The notes beneath the pieces are model-generated. The model worked only from the letters and a program-made list of their open reading frames with translations, had not been told where the DNA came from and made no database searches. 64,000 nt of DNA from Akebia trifoliata. Its lineage: Eukaryota; Streptophyta; Magnoliopsida; Ranunculales; Lardizabalaceae. Numbering within the stretch: the stretch's first letter is position 1; each line of letters opens with the position of its first letter. The position numbers and the translations under genes are program-made. The stretch is from contig CM030714.1 in NCBI GenBank assembly GCA_017979445.1, forward strand, positions 41,954,826 to 42,018,825. Reading direction: 5' to 3'. This document shows positions 1-14,909 of this stretch, one piece after another.

Positions 1-480
1 ATTAGGAGCTTTGACCATGAGAACAAGAAAAAAGGGCATGTTTTGACACCTCGAGTATGGTCCCCTCATAGAGATACTTATAAGTTGAAGGCGCCGGGCT
101 CTATGACTACCACATGGATGACTGACACGCGCAGGAGCCTGACATATTGTCGCTTGTAGCTCTTGACATGAGCAGACACGTGACCTTACCACGAACTTGG
201 AGATAGGTCACGTGCACCATGGCAGAGTATGACCATACCCAGACCTAACAATGACCAGTCGCAACCACCCTAACAGAGGGGTTGGCTAAGGAGATACCTC
301 TCTCCACTTCACTATAAAAAGAGCACAAAGATGTCATCAAAGGGGACCCTCACACATAATTCATCATTGTAACACCTTGTCCTCGTATTGTTTGAATACA
401 ACAAGGTCTACACGGCTACCTCATGACCTTAGTGGTGGGACCTTTGAGTCTTTGTAATCATTATTATTGAATAAATATTA
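1..480 (+). mobile_element. Possible LTR fragment
   Basis: The stretch reads like the promoter-to-polyA part of a plant LTR. There is a TATA-like CTATAAAAAG near 312-321, a GC-richer transcribed stretch, and an AATAAA-type signal near 470-476. I see no paired LTR, primer-binding site or target duplication, and the left side is cut by the window edge. It could also be unrelated intergenic sequence, so this is a weak call. Confidence 0.3.
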
Positions 481-529
481 AAGACCTTATCTGATGCAAG
501 ACAGTGATGGGAGAAAAGAAATAAGAAGG

Positions 530-2352
530 TTTAGGGACTTTGGTTTATGATTTGAACGACAATAGGAAAAGAGTTTCTAAAATCTCAATTGGCTATATGT
601 TGAAATGTAAAATACAAAGTTTTCTAATTACAATATTTTGCAATTACGATTAGGGGAAGGTTAGGGATTAGGATAATTTAATTATGACTACAATCCCAAT
701 GAAAATTGTTAAAGGTTGGTAGGGTAAGAAAATGATTAAGGGTTGAGATTTCAAGAATAAAGAATGTAGAACGCAAATCAAGCCAACGATCAAGGGTTCC
801 GATGGAAAATTTGTAATCATTTAAGTTTTCACTTATTTGGATCTAGATTTATCGTTTGAGATTATTTTAGATTAATTATTTATTTAATTTTCTATTCTAG
901 GGCTTTAATATTTTGGACTTATCTTCATGTTTTATTGGCCTATGGACTTAGTATAATATTTAGGGATAGTTTAGTAACTTTAATTTTTCTTATATTTAAG
1001 TTTGAAAATTAAAAGATAAAAAGTTACGAAAAAAAGGTTATTTATTTGGTTTTTTTAGTTTGACTAGGATTCTTGATTTTTTTATGTAAATTGTATTAGG
1101 GTTTTTGTTTTTTCTAAATGAAGAATGATGAATAAAAAGAGAACTTGAGCTTCCCAACAATGACCGTGGTGTAATGTCATTTTCGAGTGAGTCCAATATA
1201 ACATTCTTTTTTTTTAATCTTTATTTTTCTTTTCTATTCTTTTGTTTTTCTCTTAGTTCTTAATTTTCTAGAATTCTTGATCCTTGAAACCCCTTTCTTG
1301 ATTCTTAATTCTTGAAACCTAAAAACCCCAACCTTTAATCATTTCCTTACCCTACAAACCCTTTAACCATTTTCATTGATATTGTGGTCATACTTGCAAC
1401 AGGTCATAATTAAATTACTTTAAACCTTCCCTCCAACTAAATACCCTAATCCCTAACCTTCCCCTAATCGTAATTTCAAAATGTTGTAATTAGAAAACTT
1501 TGTATCTAGGGAATTTGGGGTAAGGATTTGACCGACAATAGGAAAAGTGTTTCCAAAATCTCAATTGGCTATATGTTGAAATGTAAAACACAGTTTTCCG
1601 ATTACAACATTTTGAAATTACAGGTTGGGGGTTAGGGTATTTAGTTGGAGGAGAGGAAAAGTTTAGAATAATTTAATTATGACATTTTTGCAAGTATGAT
1701 CACAATCCCAATGAAAATGGTTAAAGATTTGTAGGGTAAGGAAACGATTAAGGGCTGAGGTTTGTAGGTTTCAAGAATCAAGAATGGAGTTCCAAGAATT
1801 AAGAATTCTAGAAAATTAAGAACAATGAACTGAAAGAAAATCAAGAAAAATCAAAGAATAGAAAGAAAAATAAAGATTAGAAGAAAATAATGTTATATTG
1901 GCCTCACTCCAAAATGGTCTTACACCACACCCATTGTTGGGAAGATCAAGCTCAAGCTCTCTTTTTATTCATCATTCTTCGTTTAAAAAAAAACTCTAAT
2001 ACAATCTATATAAAGAAAATAAATCAAGACTCCTAGTTAAACTAAAATACCAAATAAATAACCTTATATTCGTAAATTTTTCTCCTAATTTTCAAACCCA
2101 AATAAACTTAAATATAAGACAGACTAAAGTTACGAAACTGCCCCTAAATATTATACTAAGACCATAAGCCAATAAAACATGAAAATATACCTAAAAACAT
2201 AAAATTAAAATCTTAAAACAGAAAACTAAATAAATAACTAATCTACAATAATCCCAAACGATAAATCTAGATCCAAATAAGTGAAAACCTAAATAATTAT
2301 AAATTTTCCATCGGAACCCTTGACCGTTGACTTGATTTGCGTTCCACATTGT
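530..2352. repeat. Large palindrome (fold-back element) with an internal direct repeat
   Basis: The sequence from about 760 to 1480 returns as its reverse complement from about 1600 to 2352. For example, the words CGCAAATCAAG near 772 and CTTGATTTGCG near 2332 mirror each other, and so do the blocks around 1150 and 1920. The arms are AT-rich, roughly 80-90% alike by eye, and meet in a short centre near 1500-1560. In addition 545-760 is a direct copy of about 1525-1760 (shared AATCTCAATTGGCTATATG), so one arm end has been duplicated outward. There are no long open frames. It is probably a fold-back transposon or an inverted duplication of one. Confidence 0.75.
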
Positions 2353-2356
2353 TCAA

Positions 2357-2712
2357 TAATTTCAAATCTTACTGAGGGTCGTTTAGCCCACATGGATTAT
2401 CACATTGACAATCCAACACAACAGCCTTCTAGATATCATGGAAAAACTCATATTCAAAAAAAAAAAACAGAACTTGATCCATGGAGTTGAAAATAGACGG
2501 CTACGAACTCCTGAAACTTAAAACTAAATTTCAAAGGTGAAAAATAATGATTTATAAAAAATAAAAAAAAACAAATTCAAGAGTTCTTAGAATTTCTTCC
2601 TCTACTAGCCTGTGGCATCGGATCAAGTTTTTGGATGCCAAGATGTGAGCTCACGGCCCTTTGTAAGATTTCAAATCTTATCAAGTTAGTCAGGCTAGAC
2701 TGACTCAAAATA
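2357..2712. mobile_element. MITE, family F1
   Basis: This is a non-coding element of about 350 bp whose ends are related inverted copies of a motif containing AAATCTTACTAAGGGTCGT. Inside each end is a smaller palindrome (AAGATTTCAAATCTT). A recognisable core reads GGATCAAGTTTTTGGATGCC. Related copies or fragments lie near 11575, 16958/18209, 20930, 23365, 24540, 25655, 26447 and 59621. The multiplicity and the terminal symmetry support a MITE. I have not assigned a superfamily. Confidence 0.6.
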
Positions 2713-3089
2713 TTACACAATTTATTGTGAACTGAGGATCAGATTCAAAAAACAAATTAAAGCATAAATTATTGGATGGGACATGCTACGCTAGAAAGTA
2801 AGAGCAGTAGCATCATTTCGAGTATATTTCTACAATGGAGGATGAGGCACAAAAAAAATCAGCATAGAGAGGGCTTAAGGTGACAATAGCAACTCAGCAC
2901 AACATGAATTCACGAGAAAATTGACTACATGAAACATAAATGGTGGCTTTAAGTCTTAACAACTCCAAAGCACCACACCATGATAAAATTCAAATAGAGT
3001 AATAATTAGGAACGGAGGGTGACGTTCCTAACTAGATGAGTGGTAACACTTCTAATGATAACATGTGTAACAATTCATAGGTGAAAACG
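2713..3089. other. No recognisable feature
   Basis: AT-rich sequence between the F1 MITE and the giant palindrome. I see no coding frame, RNA gene or repeat match in it. Confidence 0.5.
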
Positions 3090-6000
3090 CTAGGAAAATA
3101 TTTCAAACAAGCAAACTTTAGAAACCACACTACACTAGAAAAATATGACCCAAAATATAGAAATCATCATTCTTCATACAAAAAGAAACTTTACGAGAAA
3201 AATCATAAAAAAATGACCAAATTACCCCTGACATCAAAACATCCCTAGAGCCTACATTACACTTAGAAAAACCCTTTTAAACATATAAAACAACAAATTA
3301 CGATCAAATAAATCGTTTCGCCAATTTTCATAAAATTACAAAAATGCCCTCATAGGGACCAAAATCATTTCGCGCCAAAAACCCATAAGTGACACAAACC
3401 GATACTCCCATTGAATTCCTTACAAAAAATTGATTTCAAAATGTTGAAAACCAACCTCAACGCAAAAGCCTTATTTGAGGGCAAAACGGTAATTTTACAA
3501 TCCTTAAAAATAAAAAATTGAAAGACAATAATTAAATAACGTAAAGTGAAATATTAATAAATCAAATTAAAAATTTTAAACAAATAAAACCAATTAATTA
3601 AGCCCATGGGCCAAATTTTAAGTGGTGGCCCATTTACTTAAGTGGGGCCCACATGATATTTAATAAAGAACCCTCCATTGGGGGGGTTCTTCAAAAACTA
3701 AAAAATTTATTTTCTCATTCTACGTAAGATTTAAAAACCCTAACTAAACAACTTAACCTTATTTTTAAGAGACCTAGTCAAACCCTAAATCTCCCGAAAA
3801 ACTATCAAAAGGAGCCTCCACAACCTAAATTCGCAGGTCAAGAAAAACCCTAGGAAAGAGAGAACAAAAACTCTTACAAGACTTCTCAAAACCCTAAATC
3901 TGAAGCCCCAAGTTCATACTTAACACCCAAACCCTATTTTTTTACCTAAAAAACACCCAGAAATTCTTAAAACACCCAGAAAAGTCTGAAAATATTCAGA
4001 TCTAGAAGAAGAAAACCTCATCTTGGAATCGAAAGCGGATTTAGTGACGGAGACAAAAGCGGGAAGATTCACACATGGAACGCTCTCCGCCAGTTCTGAG
4101 GGAATCAATCGTTGTAATCACCCAAGTAAAAAAGGTAATTTTTTATTTTCATTTTAGGCTTTTTTTTTTACAATGTAAAATTTTTGAGAAAAATAGATAC
4201 CGGCGTTCGCCGAGCGGGATTGGTGCCTAACACCTTTCAATCTTGTAACGTGATCCCCGGACCCATAATTTTTTTCGTGATTCAGTATTGCATATCCATT
4301 TAAAGTCAATGTTTCAGTTCCTAGACCGTAAAACTAGGTGGCTACTCCTAAACACAAAAAGCGTATCTACACCAGCGGATCGAGGATGCTTTCAGTGGCG
4401 GATCTGCTTTTTTAATATTTGGGAGTTGCCACCTAGTTTTACGGTCTAGGAATCGAAACATAAGTCAAAACAGATAAAAAATACTGATCTACGAAAAGAA
4501 TGCGTCCGGGGATCACGTTACCGGATTGGAAGGTGTTAGGCACCAATCCCACTCGACGAACGTCGGTCTTTACTTTCCCAAAGAATTTACATTGCAAAAA
4601 AAACGACCTAAAAATATTTTTTTTAAAAAAATAAATTTTTTTACCTTCTTTACTTGGGTGATTGCGACGGTCAATTCCCTGAGAATTAGCAGAGAAAGTT
4701 CCTCGTGTGAGTTTTCCAACTTTTGTCTCTGTCACTAGATCCATTTCTGATCTCTGAGATGAAGTATTTTCCTCTTAGATATGAATATTTTCTGACTTTT
4801 CTGGGTGTTTTGAGAGTTTCTGGGTGTTTTTCAGGTGCAAAAATGGGGTTTGGATGTTAGATATAGACTTGGGGCTTCGGATTTAGGATTTTGGGAAAAC
4901 TTGGGAGAGTTTTTAGCCTTTCTTTCCTACGATTTTTCTTGACCTGCGAATTTAGGTTATAGAGGCTCTTTTTTATAGAGCTTTTTGGAAGATTTAGGGT
5001 TTGATTAGGTCTCTTAAAGATAACGTTAAATTGTTTAATTCGAGTTTTGAATTAGAGTTTTGAATTTTACGTAGAATGAGAGAATTTTTTAGTTTTTAGA
5101 GAATACGCTAATGGAAGGTTCTTTATTAAATTATATTTTAATTTTTGGGACTCTCGGTGGAGGGATCTTTATTAAATATCATGTGAGACCCACTTAAATA
5201 AATGGGCCACCACTTAAAATTTGGCCCGTGGACTTAGTTAATTGGTTTTATTTGTTTAAAAATTTTAATTTGATTTATTAATATTTCATTTTAGTTAATT
5301 AATGTTTTAATTATTGACTTTCAACTTTTGAATTTTTAAAGGATTGAAAAATTACCGTTTTGCCCTCAAAGAAGACTTTTGCGTTGAGTGGTTGATTTTC
5401 GACGTTTTGAGATATTTTGAAATCAATTTTTCATAAAGAATTCAATGAGAATATCGGTTTGTGTTACTTATGGGTTTTCAACGTGAAATGATTATGGACC
5501 CTATGAGGGCGTTTTTGTAATTTTGTCGAATTTAGTAAAAATTGACGAAACAATTTATTTGATTTTAATTTGTTGTTTTATTTGTTTGAAGGGATTTTTC
5601 TAATCGTAATGTAGGCTCTAGGGATGTCTTGATGTTGGGAGTTTTTTGGTAATTTTGTCATTTTTTAGTGATTTTTCTCGTAAGGGTATGTTTGATTGCA
5701 CATGAAAAATAGGGTGGAAAATCAATTTCCATGAAAAATGACATTTTTCAAGTGTTTGATTGCACATGGAAATGGAAATTCATTTTCCACCTCAATCAAA
5801 AAGTCCACCAAAACATGGATTTCACTTTCCCACCCATATGGGTGGGAAAGTGAAATCCACCAAAATTTTCCATCCCTACCCTACTCATATCTTCTTCTTC
5901 CCTACCACCACCACCATCACACTAACCTCACCATCGTTACTATCGTCGTCGCCATCATTGTCATCTCCGGCCAAATTTTCCATCCCTACCCTATTCATAT

Positions 6001-6465
6001 CTTTTTCTTCTTCTCTTTCTCCAACCCTCACCTCTACCGCCACCACGACCACGTTCTCCCATCAATATTTTTCCTCACTTACCTCCGCCGCCACCGTCGC
6101 CATGGCCATCGCCGCCACCACCACTACGTTCTCCCATCTTCTTCCTCACCTCTTCCGCCACCGCCACCACCACCACCACATCCTTCCCCCTCCCTCTTCC
6201 TCTCATCTTCTTTCTCTTGTTCCTCCTCTCCTTTTTCCTCATAATTTTCTCATGATTTTATCCAAGTACAATCAAACAATAGAATTTGATTTTCCAACCC
6301 TACCTATTTTCCACTACTATTTTTCCATGGATTTCAAATTCCATGGAAAGTCACTTTCCATGCAATCAAAGCTTCTTTTTGTCTGAAAATGATGATTTCT
6401 ACGTTTTGAGTCATATTTTCCTAGCATAACGTAATTTCTAAAATTTGTTTGTTTGAAATCTCATC
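3090..6465. repeat. Giant inverted repeat of LTR-retrotransposon-like sequence
   Basis: The left arm (about 3090-4347) and right arm (about 4419-6465) are reverse complements around a loop of about 70 bp. The innermost pairing is CCTAGACCGTAAAACTAGGT near 4320 against ACCTAGTTTTACGGTCTAGG near 4431. Outer matches run to AGAAATCATCATT near 3165 against AATGATGATTTCT near 6390. The right arm is longer because it carries the insertion at 5686-6381. Phrases such as GATCCCCGGACCC and a 3' outer TGTAGACACCCCATTTT (read on the minus strand near 6580) resemble Tat/Ogre-type gypsy elements, so two opposed copies of such an element are likely. The short frames inside are not credible genes. Confidence 0.8.
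5686..6381. mobile_element. Non-autonomous TIR element inserted in the right palindrome arm
   Basis: This 0.7-kb block is absent from the left arm of the palindrome, which defines it as an insertion. Its ends are inverted: TTTGATTGCACATG near 5692 and CATGCAATCAAA near 6359. The interior is rich in CCACCACCAC-type triplets, which creates long His/Ser/Pro-rich open frames (5738-6244 and 5760-6386). These overlap each other and look like low-complexity artefacts. It is probably a PIF/Harbinger- or hAT-like derivative, with the superfamily unresolved. Confidence 0.6.
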
Positions 6466-10135
<3,670 letters not shown>

Positions 10136-10195
10136 CTTCGATCAGAACTTCAGATCGATTGCTCAAACCCCTAAATTAAGAATATAGAGAATTCT

Positions 10196-10240
10196 GCAGG
10201 TTTCGAGAGAGACAGAGAGAGAGATCTCTTTATAAGATAG
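10196..10240 (-). promoter_or_regulatory. Probable RABB1 core promoter and 5' UTR start
   Basis: On the minus strand, CTTATAAAGAG near 10237-10227 is a TATA-like box about 95 bases before the RABB1 start codon. A GA/CT-rich tract (10205-10225), common in plant 5' UTRs, lies just downstream. Positional inference only. Confidence 0.4.
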
Positions 10241-11227
10241 TTTATTAGAAAAAGTATTATAGAAAAAAGTTAAATTATATATAATTTATTTATAATTATT
10301 ACGAGAGGTCGGAGCGGTTTCATGAAAGCTTTATTCCAGAGAGGCGTAGGCCTTCGGTTAAGCTCATCCTCGCTGTCATTGTTGCAACCGCGTAGGAAAA
10401 TAGAAACCTCAAATAATACGCCAATGTCTTCTTACATAAATACTCGGTGTTTTAGAGGAACCCTTCTACGTTTTGGAGATTATTTGAGATACCCTTATAT
10501 TTTCAATCTAATAATCACATGCCCCCTCAACTCAATCTTCTTTGATAGACTACTGGAAAATGACCATAAGGCCCCTCTTGATTTTTTTTTTCTTCTATTT
10601 TTTCCATCAAAATTAAGATACTATCCTCTCTTGGGCTTAAAATGGGTTGAATTTTATCTAAAATATGAGTGATCCAAATATGATTTTAATGAATTTGATT
10701 TCTTCAAGTATATTCGAATTAAAATATGGATCAGAGATGGGTTGATGTCCCTTGACTCGAGTCGGATACGGATCCAACCTTATATCTGACTTATACTAAA
10801 TGACATATTATTTTGTATCCTATATTTTTATATTTTTCAAATTATCTTTTATCAATCATTATAAGTGTTGGGCATAGTGTTCAAGGCCTCTCTTGAACAA
10901 GAAAAAAAAAAATCTTGAGTTCAAGTTATCTATTGAGCAGAACTTTTGAATTAAAATTATTCGATCAAAATCAATTAATTAGATCGGATCAAATCTAGAT
11001 ATAAGTTTAATGAAAGCAAAACAATTCGAATATTGTTTGAGTTAGTAGGATCTGAGTCAGATCCGGATCTATACCCAAATAAAAAAATCTGGATATGAAT
11101 ATACCCATATCTGACCCGAACCCTACTCGTTTTAAGCCCTAATCCAATCCAAATCTAAGGCATATGATTTTTTACTTGGGGAAGAAGGAAACAGGGAGAT
11201 TTTAAGATCAAAACTCAAAGGTCTTCT
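10241..11227. other. Intergenic sequence, probably old repeats
   Basis: The stretch contains repeated GGATCCGGATCTA-like and GGATACGGATCC-like words (10760-11110) that look like a decayed dispersed repeat. The 116-codon frame at 10322-10672 has no motif or homology that I recognise. Confidence 0.4.
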
Positions 11228-11450
11228 ACAAGAGTCATGATAATCTAACTAACCCACGTGACAAACTCAATTGACTACCTGACATGACAAGTTCGAGAAT
11301 CATAGATTTGTGCTCCTCGAGATACACTTTTTTAAATGGGGAAGTGCAGTTATGTATCCCAAGGAGCACAAATATATGGTTTCTAAGCTTGTCACGCCAG
11401 GATCGTCAATTGAGCTTGCCACGTAGGATAGTTAGATTATCACCATTCTT
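11228..11450. mobile_element. Hairpin MITE, family F4
   Basis: The two halves are inverted. CATGATAATCTAACTAACCC at the left mirrors a GATAGTTAGATTATCA right end, and AATTGACTACCTGACATGAC mirrors a TGTCACGCCAGG...AATTG half. The loop is centred on CTCGAGATACAC. A second copy lies at 56205-56440. It has no coding capacity. Confidence 0.6.
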
Positions 11451-11574
11451 TCTACAAAGGATTGAGGCAGGGTTGAAAATTATAGATTAAAAATAAGATT
11501 GAAAAATAGACTAAAAGAAATTTAATGTAAAGATTGAAGAACTTGAAAATGACATATTCTAGTAGAAAATTTAG

Positions 11575-11910
11575 AGTTAGGCTAACCAAACTAATTTAGT
11601 AAAATTTCAAATCTTATTTAGGGGGGTTGGATTGCCAAGTTTGGCAATCCTACATCTCAACTCTCTAGACTTCATAGCATAGATAAGATATAGAAAAAAT
11701 AAAACATTTTTTGACTTCATCAAAGCCACTAAAAATGAACGGACACCAAATTCTCAAAATTTAAAATTAAAACTCAATGGTTAAAAATAATTAATTTTTT
11801 TTATTTATTTTTAAGTTTTTGAAATTTTGTGCCATACATCCCTACGACATCCAATCATGTTTTTAATGCCGCAGACAGGAAGCTTTCCTGACTAAAGTAG
11901 TCAAAATAAT
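11575..11910. mobile_element. MITE, family F1 (diverged copy)
   Basis: It has the same internal order as the element at 2357-2712: a TTCAAATCTTA end, TGGATTGCCAAGTTTGGCAATCC, a tract around TAAAACTCAATGG, then a TGTGCCATACATCCC/CAATCATGTTTTTAATGCC core. It ends near CTGACTAAAGTAGTCA and is diverged but collinear. Confidence 0.5.
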
Positions 11911-12301
11911 TTTTTTTTTTTTTTCAAAAACCAAGATTTATTTTGACTAAATGATGAAAATGAGGGCATTTAGGCAATTAAGCATTAGCCTTTTTTAAGA
12001 AAAAATAGAGGACAAGAGGGGTCTGTCATTGATTTGTAATAAAATGAGGGGTATCTAAAAAATTCACCTAAAGTTGGTGTGTCTAAATCACCCTAAATGC
12101 TTTATTATCGTTGGAATCAGGCCCATAATCATAATAAACAAACGCTTTGTGCACAGGGGTGTGAATGGATTGCTTCGGGTTTGGTATTGGTTCAAACTTA
12201 GAATCATAACTGGTTCTATTCCGATTTCAAAATAAATAAAACTAGAAAAAAAAAAAACACGATTACCCATCGGTTTCCATTCTCAATATTCAATTGAAAA
12301 A

Positions 12302-12343
<42 letters not shown>

Positions 12344-12902
12344 AATCATTATAAAAAAATTTTCTTTTAAAAAAATCAACGTATCATCTACAAAATTATT
12401 AACTTAGTTATAATTTGTTATATCACATACTAAAGATATAAGTTAACGATTTAAAAAAAAAAAATTTATCTTCTTTAAAAGTAATAAATTTTTAAAAGAG
12501 AGAGCTCAATTTAAACTCTTACTCATAGTCTATATGAAAAATTGAAGAATTTTATATAACATACATTAATTTTAAAATAAAAGAATATCTTATTCTTTTT
12601 TCTCTTTCTAAAAATATTTCTAACTTTATTCTTTTTTTTTCTTCTATCATTTTTCAATATTACTTTTCTAATTTTATTGTCTTTCCTTTTCTTTGTCCTT
12701 TCTTAATAATATTTCTCCAACTTTATTATTTCTTCTTTGTTACCCTTTTAACTTAAAGAAGATATTTGTGCCATAGGGCACATCCAAACTCTAGTACACA
12801 TATATGACATAGTGGAATCTCGTCCAAACACATGGCAAGGAACGGATGACCTGGGCTTGACTCAAGATTAGGTCAGTCCTCCAAGTTCTATTAAAGTCCA
12901 TT
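11911..12902. repeat. AT-rich intergenic tract with a (TA)n microsatellite
   Basis: The (TA)n run spans about 12310-12341 and is preceded by poly-A. The remainder is AT-rich, with pyrimidine-rich stretches at 12590-12740. I see no gene. A GGTTTGGTATTGGTTCAAAC-like fragment near 12178 resembles the repeat that flanks the CACTA element at 48855. Confidence 0.45.
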
Positions 12903-13653
12903 CAAGTCAAGGTTTTAAAATAGTCCAAGACCACAAGTCATCTTAGTATCAATGATCAATGAGTGAATTTTTTTATATTGTAAGTTGTCTTTTACATTGA
13001 CTCATCCAAGATTTTATATGACTCATTTGATATTTTAAAAATATCAGACAAATTAATAAGACTCAACTAATCAACAGGATTTCTATATTTTTTAATAAAA
13101 ATAATTATTTTTTAATATTTATTATCTAAATATAAATATGATACCTTCTAATCCACCATAAAGTGCCAACTTAGCTAATTAGTTGGTTTGGTCTATGGAG
13201 GGTTGATCTCATGACCTAAGTTCAAAATACGTTGACCCCAATATCTCGTTGACCATCAACCCTTATCTAGGGAGAACAAAAAATCTTTTAATTTCCTAAT
13301 TTTATAAGTTATAAAAAATTATAATCACTTGAAGTCAGGATCCCTCGACTCCTAAGAGTGACCCTTGAAAATCTTAACCCGTTGAATGCAAAATCCAATA
13401 ATTTATCCTCGAGATAAGTATATCTAAGATTTGTATTATCGAGATACCAATAAATCTCATCCATTGGATTTTGTATTTACAAGATTGGGATCATGAGTCA
13501 CTCTTAGGAGTCAAACAGATTCCAACCCATTAATAAATAATTTAGATCAAATTAAACCACTTGCCAAGTCGAGAAAAGATGACTCAGGCAAGTCAATTCG
13601 GTATCGATGTGAGCACAAAGAGACCAATAGACTGATACCAGTTTTTAAAACCA
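12903..13653. mobile_element. TIR element, family F5, with a decayed SINE inside
   Basis: The ends are AAGGTTTTAAAATAGTCCAAG near 12909 and a TTTTTAAAACCATG right end near 13638-13651, which are inverted relatives of the F5 ends. The interior is AT-rich and non-coding. It contains a tRNA-like segment near 13165-13265, listed separately. Confidence 0.45.
13165..13265 (+). repeat. Decayed tRNA-derived SINE head
   Basis: A polymerase III A-box-like TAGCTAATTAGTTGG is followed about 35 bases later by a B-box-like AAGTTCAAAATACG, with GATCTCATGACC between them. This matches the order of a tRNA-related SINE. Compare the copies at 29190 (minus) and 36772 (plus). The boxes are mutated, so it is probably inactive. 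Confidence 0.35.
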
Positions 13654-14067
13654 TGATCCAAGGTGCATCCCTTCTTTATGAGTCAAGAAGGAATTTCTCC
13701 AGTGCAACAGCTTCTTTGAAAAATTTTTGCAATAATTTGATGAGGAAGGCTCATATTTTTGAAAGAAGAAAATATGTGGCACTAGTCATGCACCACTCCG
13801 AATGGATTGCACCCCATCACATAAAAAATCCTTCTTACACTCCATTGGTATGATTGCACTCCCAAAGAATAATAGTAAACCTCACATTTGCTTATAGGCT
13901 TCAATAGAGTTAGCTAAAACATTACACAAGTCTGAAACCATTCTCACTGGAGAATGAATTTCAAGTCATAAATGGCAAATTGTTAGCTCAGCACATACTT
14001 TGCAGAAAAATCAAAATTCCACTCCCTTTGATTCAAGCCACAAATAAAAAAGCAAAATTCTTTCAGA
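13654..14067. other. Region 3' of PNO1
   Basis: It probably includes the PNO1 3' UTR (minus strand). I see no other gene. The 66-codon plus-strand frame at 13653-13853 has no recognisable motif. Confidence 0.4.
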
Positions 14068-14739
14068 TCAAAACCTTTCTGCTAGTCTAGCACTAACTGC
14101 CCTAAGTTTTGAATAGACCTTCCCTGCTGGGGACCCTAATATAAGACTGCAAAGAGAATCTCTAGCAACCTTGATGTTCGAGAAGGATCCCAATATGTGG
14201 ATCTTAGAATCGGCGATCACAATCCGTGTCCTTGTAGAGTTCTCAATAGCAAACTTCGTCTTACCTCCTTTACCAGAAAGTCTACCAATTGCACGAGATA
14301 AGTGCTCACCTCGTAATGTCTTGACATCCTTTATCTCAAATGAATCCACATAGAGCTCATCCATACGTAAGAGGGCTACGGCATCTATCACATCAAAACC
14401 GAGCATGAAAGCATGAACAAAATCAGCGCTCTTCTGTAGGTTACTAATATCAGGCGTGTCTGATCTGGTTTTTAGTTCGACTTTGCGGGCCTTGAGGTTC
14501 ATACGGATGTCAATCTTCATCTGTTCATAGATTGGAGTGTAGATTTCCATCCAAGCTTTCTTCAAGGGCGTAAAGCGATGTGGAGGAACAGAGACTTTAC
14601 GAAACTGGACTCTCCCTTCGGATATCTCATGAGCCTTCAGAGGCTCAAATATGGGCTTTGAGAACAACCCAGATCCCAATTTGGGTTCTGAGGAAACCGT
14701 CTCAATTTCCATGGAACTCGCAGCGTCGTTGGATTGCAT
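14068..14739 (-). CDS. PNO1: PNO1-type KH-domain ribosome assembly factor
   Basis: PNO1 (Dim2/Rrp20 in yeast) is a nucleolar/cytoplasmic factor that binds pre-18S rRNA in the 90S and pre-40S particles and works with the Nob1 endonuclease in 3' maturation of 18S rRNA. The gene is a single uninterrupted 223-codon frame. After a variable N-terminus (1-45), a VPPHRFTPLKKAW block (51-63) begins the first degenerate KH fold. The second KH domain (about 135-205) holds GRLSGKGGKTK at 152-162 with its GKGG loop. The C-terminal GSPAGKVYSKLRAVSARLAE (202-221) is the family's signature end. Length fits plant PNO1, which has a shorter N-terminus than yeast. The start is the first ATG, with no in-frame ATG upstream. 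No frameshift or missing motif is seen, so it looks functional. The neighbours are transposon relics. Confidence 0.93.
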   Translation of the reverse strand: MQSNDAASSMEIETVSSEPKLGSGLFSKPIFEPLKAHEISEGRVQFRKVSVPPHRFTPLKKAWMEIYTPIYEQMKIDIRMNLKARKVELKTRSDTPDISNLQKSADFVHAFMLGFDVIDAVALLRMDELYVDSFEIKDVKTLRGEHLSRAIGRLSGKGGKTKFAIENSTRTRIVIADSKIHILGSFSNIKVARDSLCSLILGSPAGKVYSKLRAVSARLAERF

Positions 14740-14909
14740 GGAAAAACCTTGTTAGGTCAACAATTCCCAGGTTTCAAAGAGAAAAAAACCTGCACAATGT
14801 CAAGAAGACTAAATGAGCAACTAAATAGATTAAATTCAGATTACAATTGAACAGTACAAACAAAATAAAAAGGATTATAATTTATCAAAACAAGTACATA
14901 GGATGTTAA
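14740..14909 (-). promoter_or_regulatory. PNO1 upstream region
   Basis: The upstream (minus-strand) flank is short before repeat sequence begins. I see no clear TATA box or telobox. It is named only because it must hold the promoter. Confidence 0.25.

Noticed and set aside
5738..6386. Two overlapping open frames of 168 and 208 codons, rich in His, Ser, Thr and Pro.
   Set aside because: Both derive from the same CCACCACC-type tract inside a transposon insertion, in two frames at once. There are no splice or domain features and no conserved motif.
10322..10672. A 116-codon plus-strand frame just upstream of RABB1.
   Set aside because: Its end is T-run low complexity (TTTTTTTTTCTTC). No family resemblance and no promoter or splice context.
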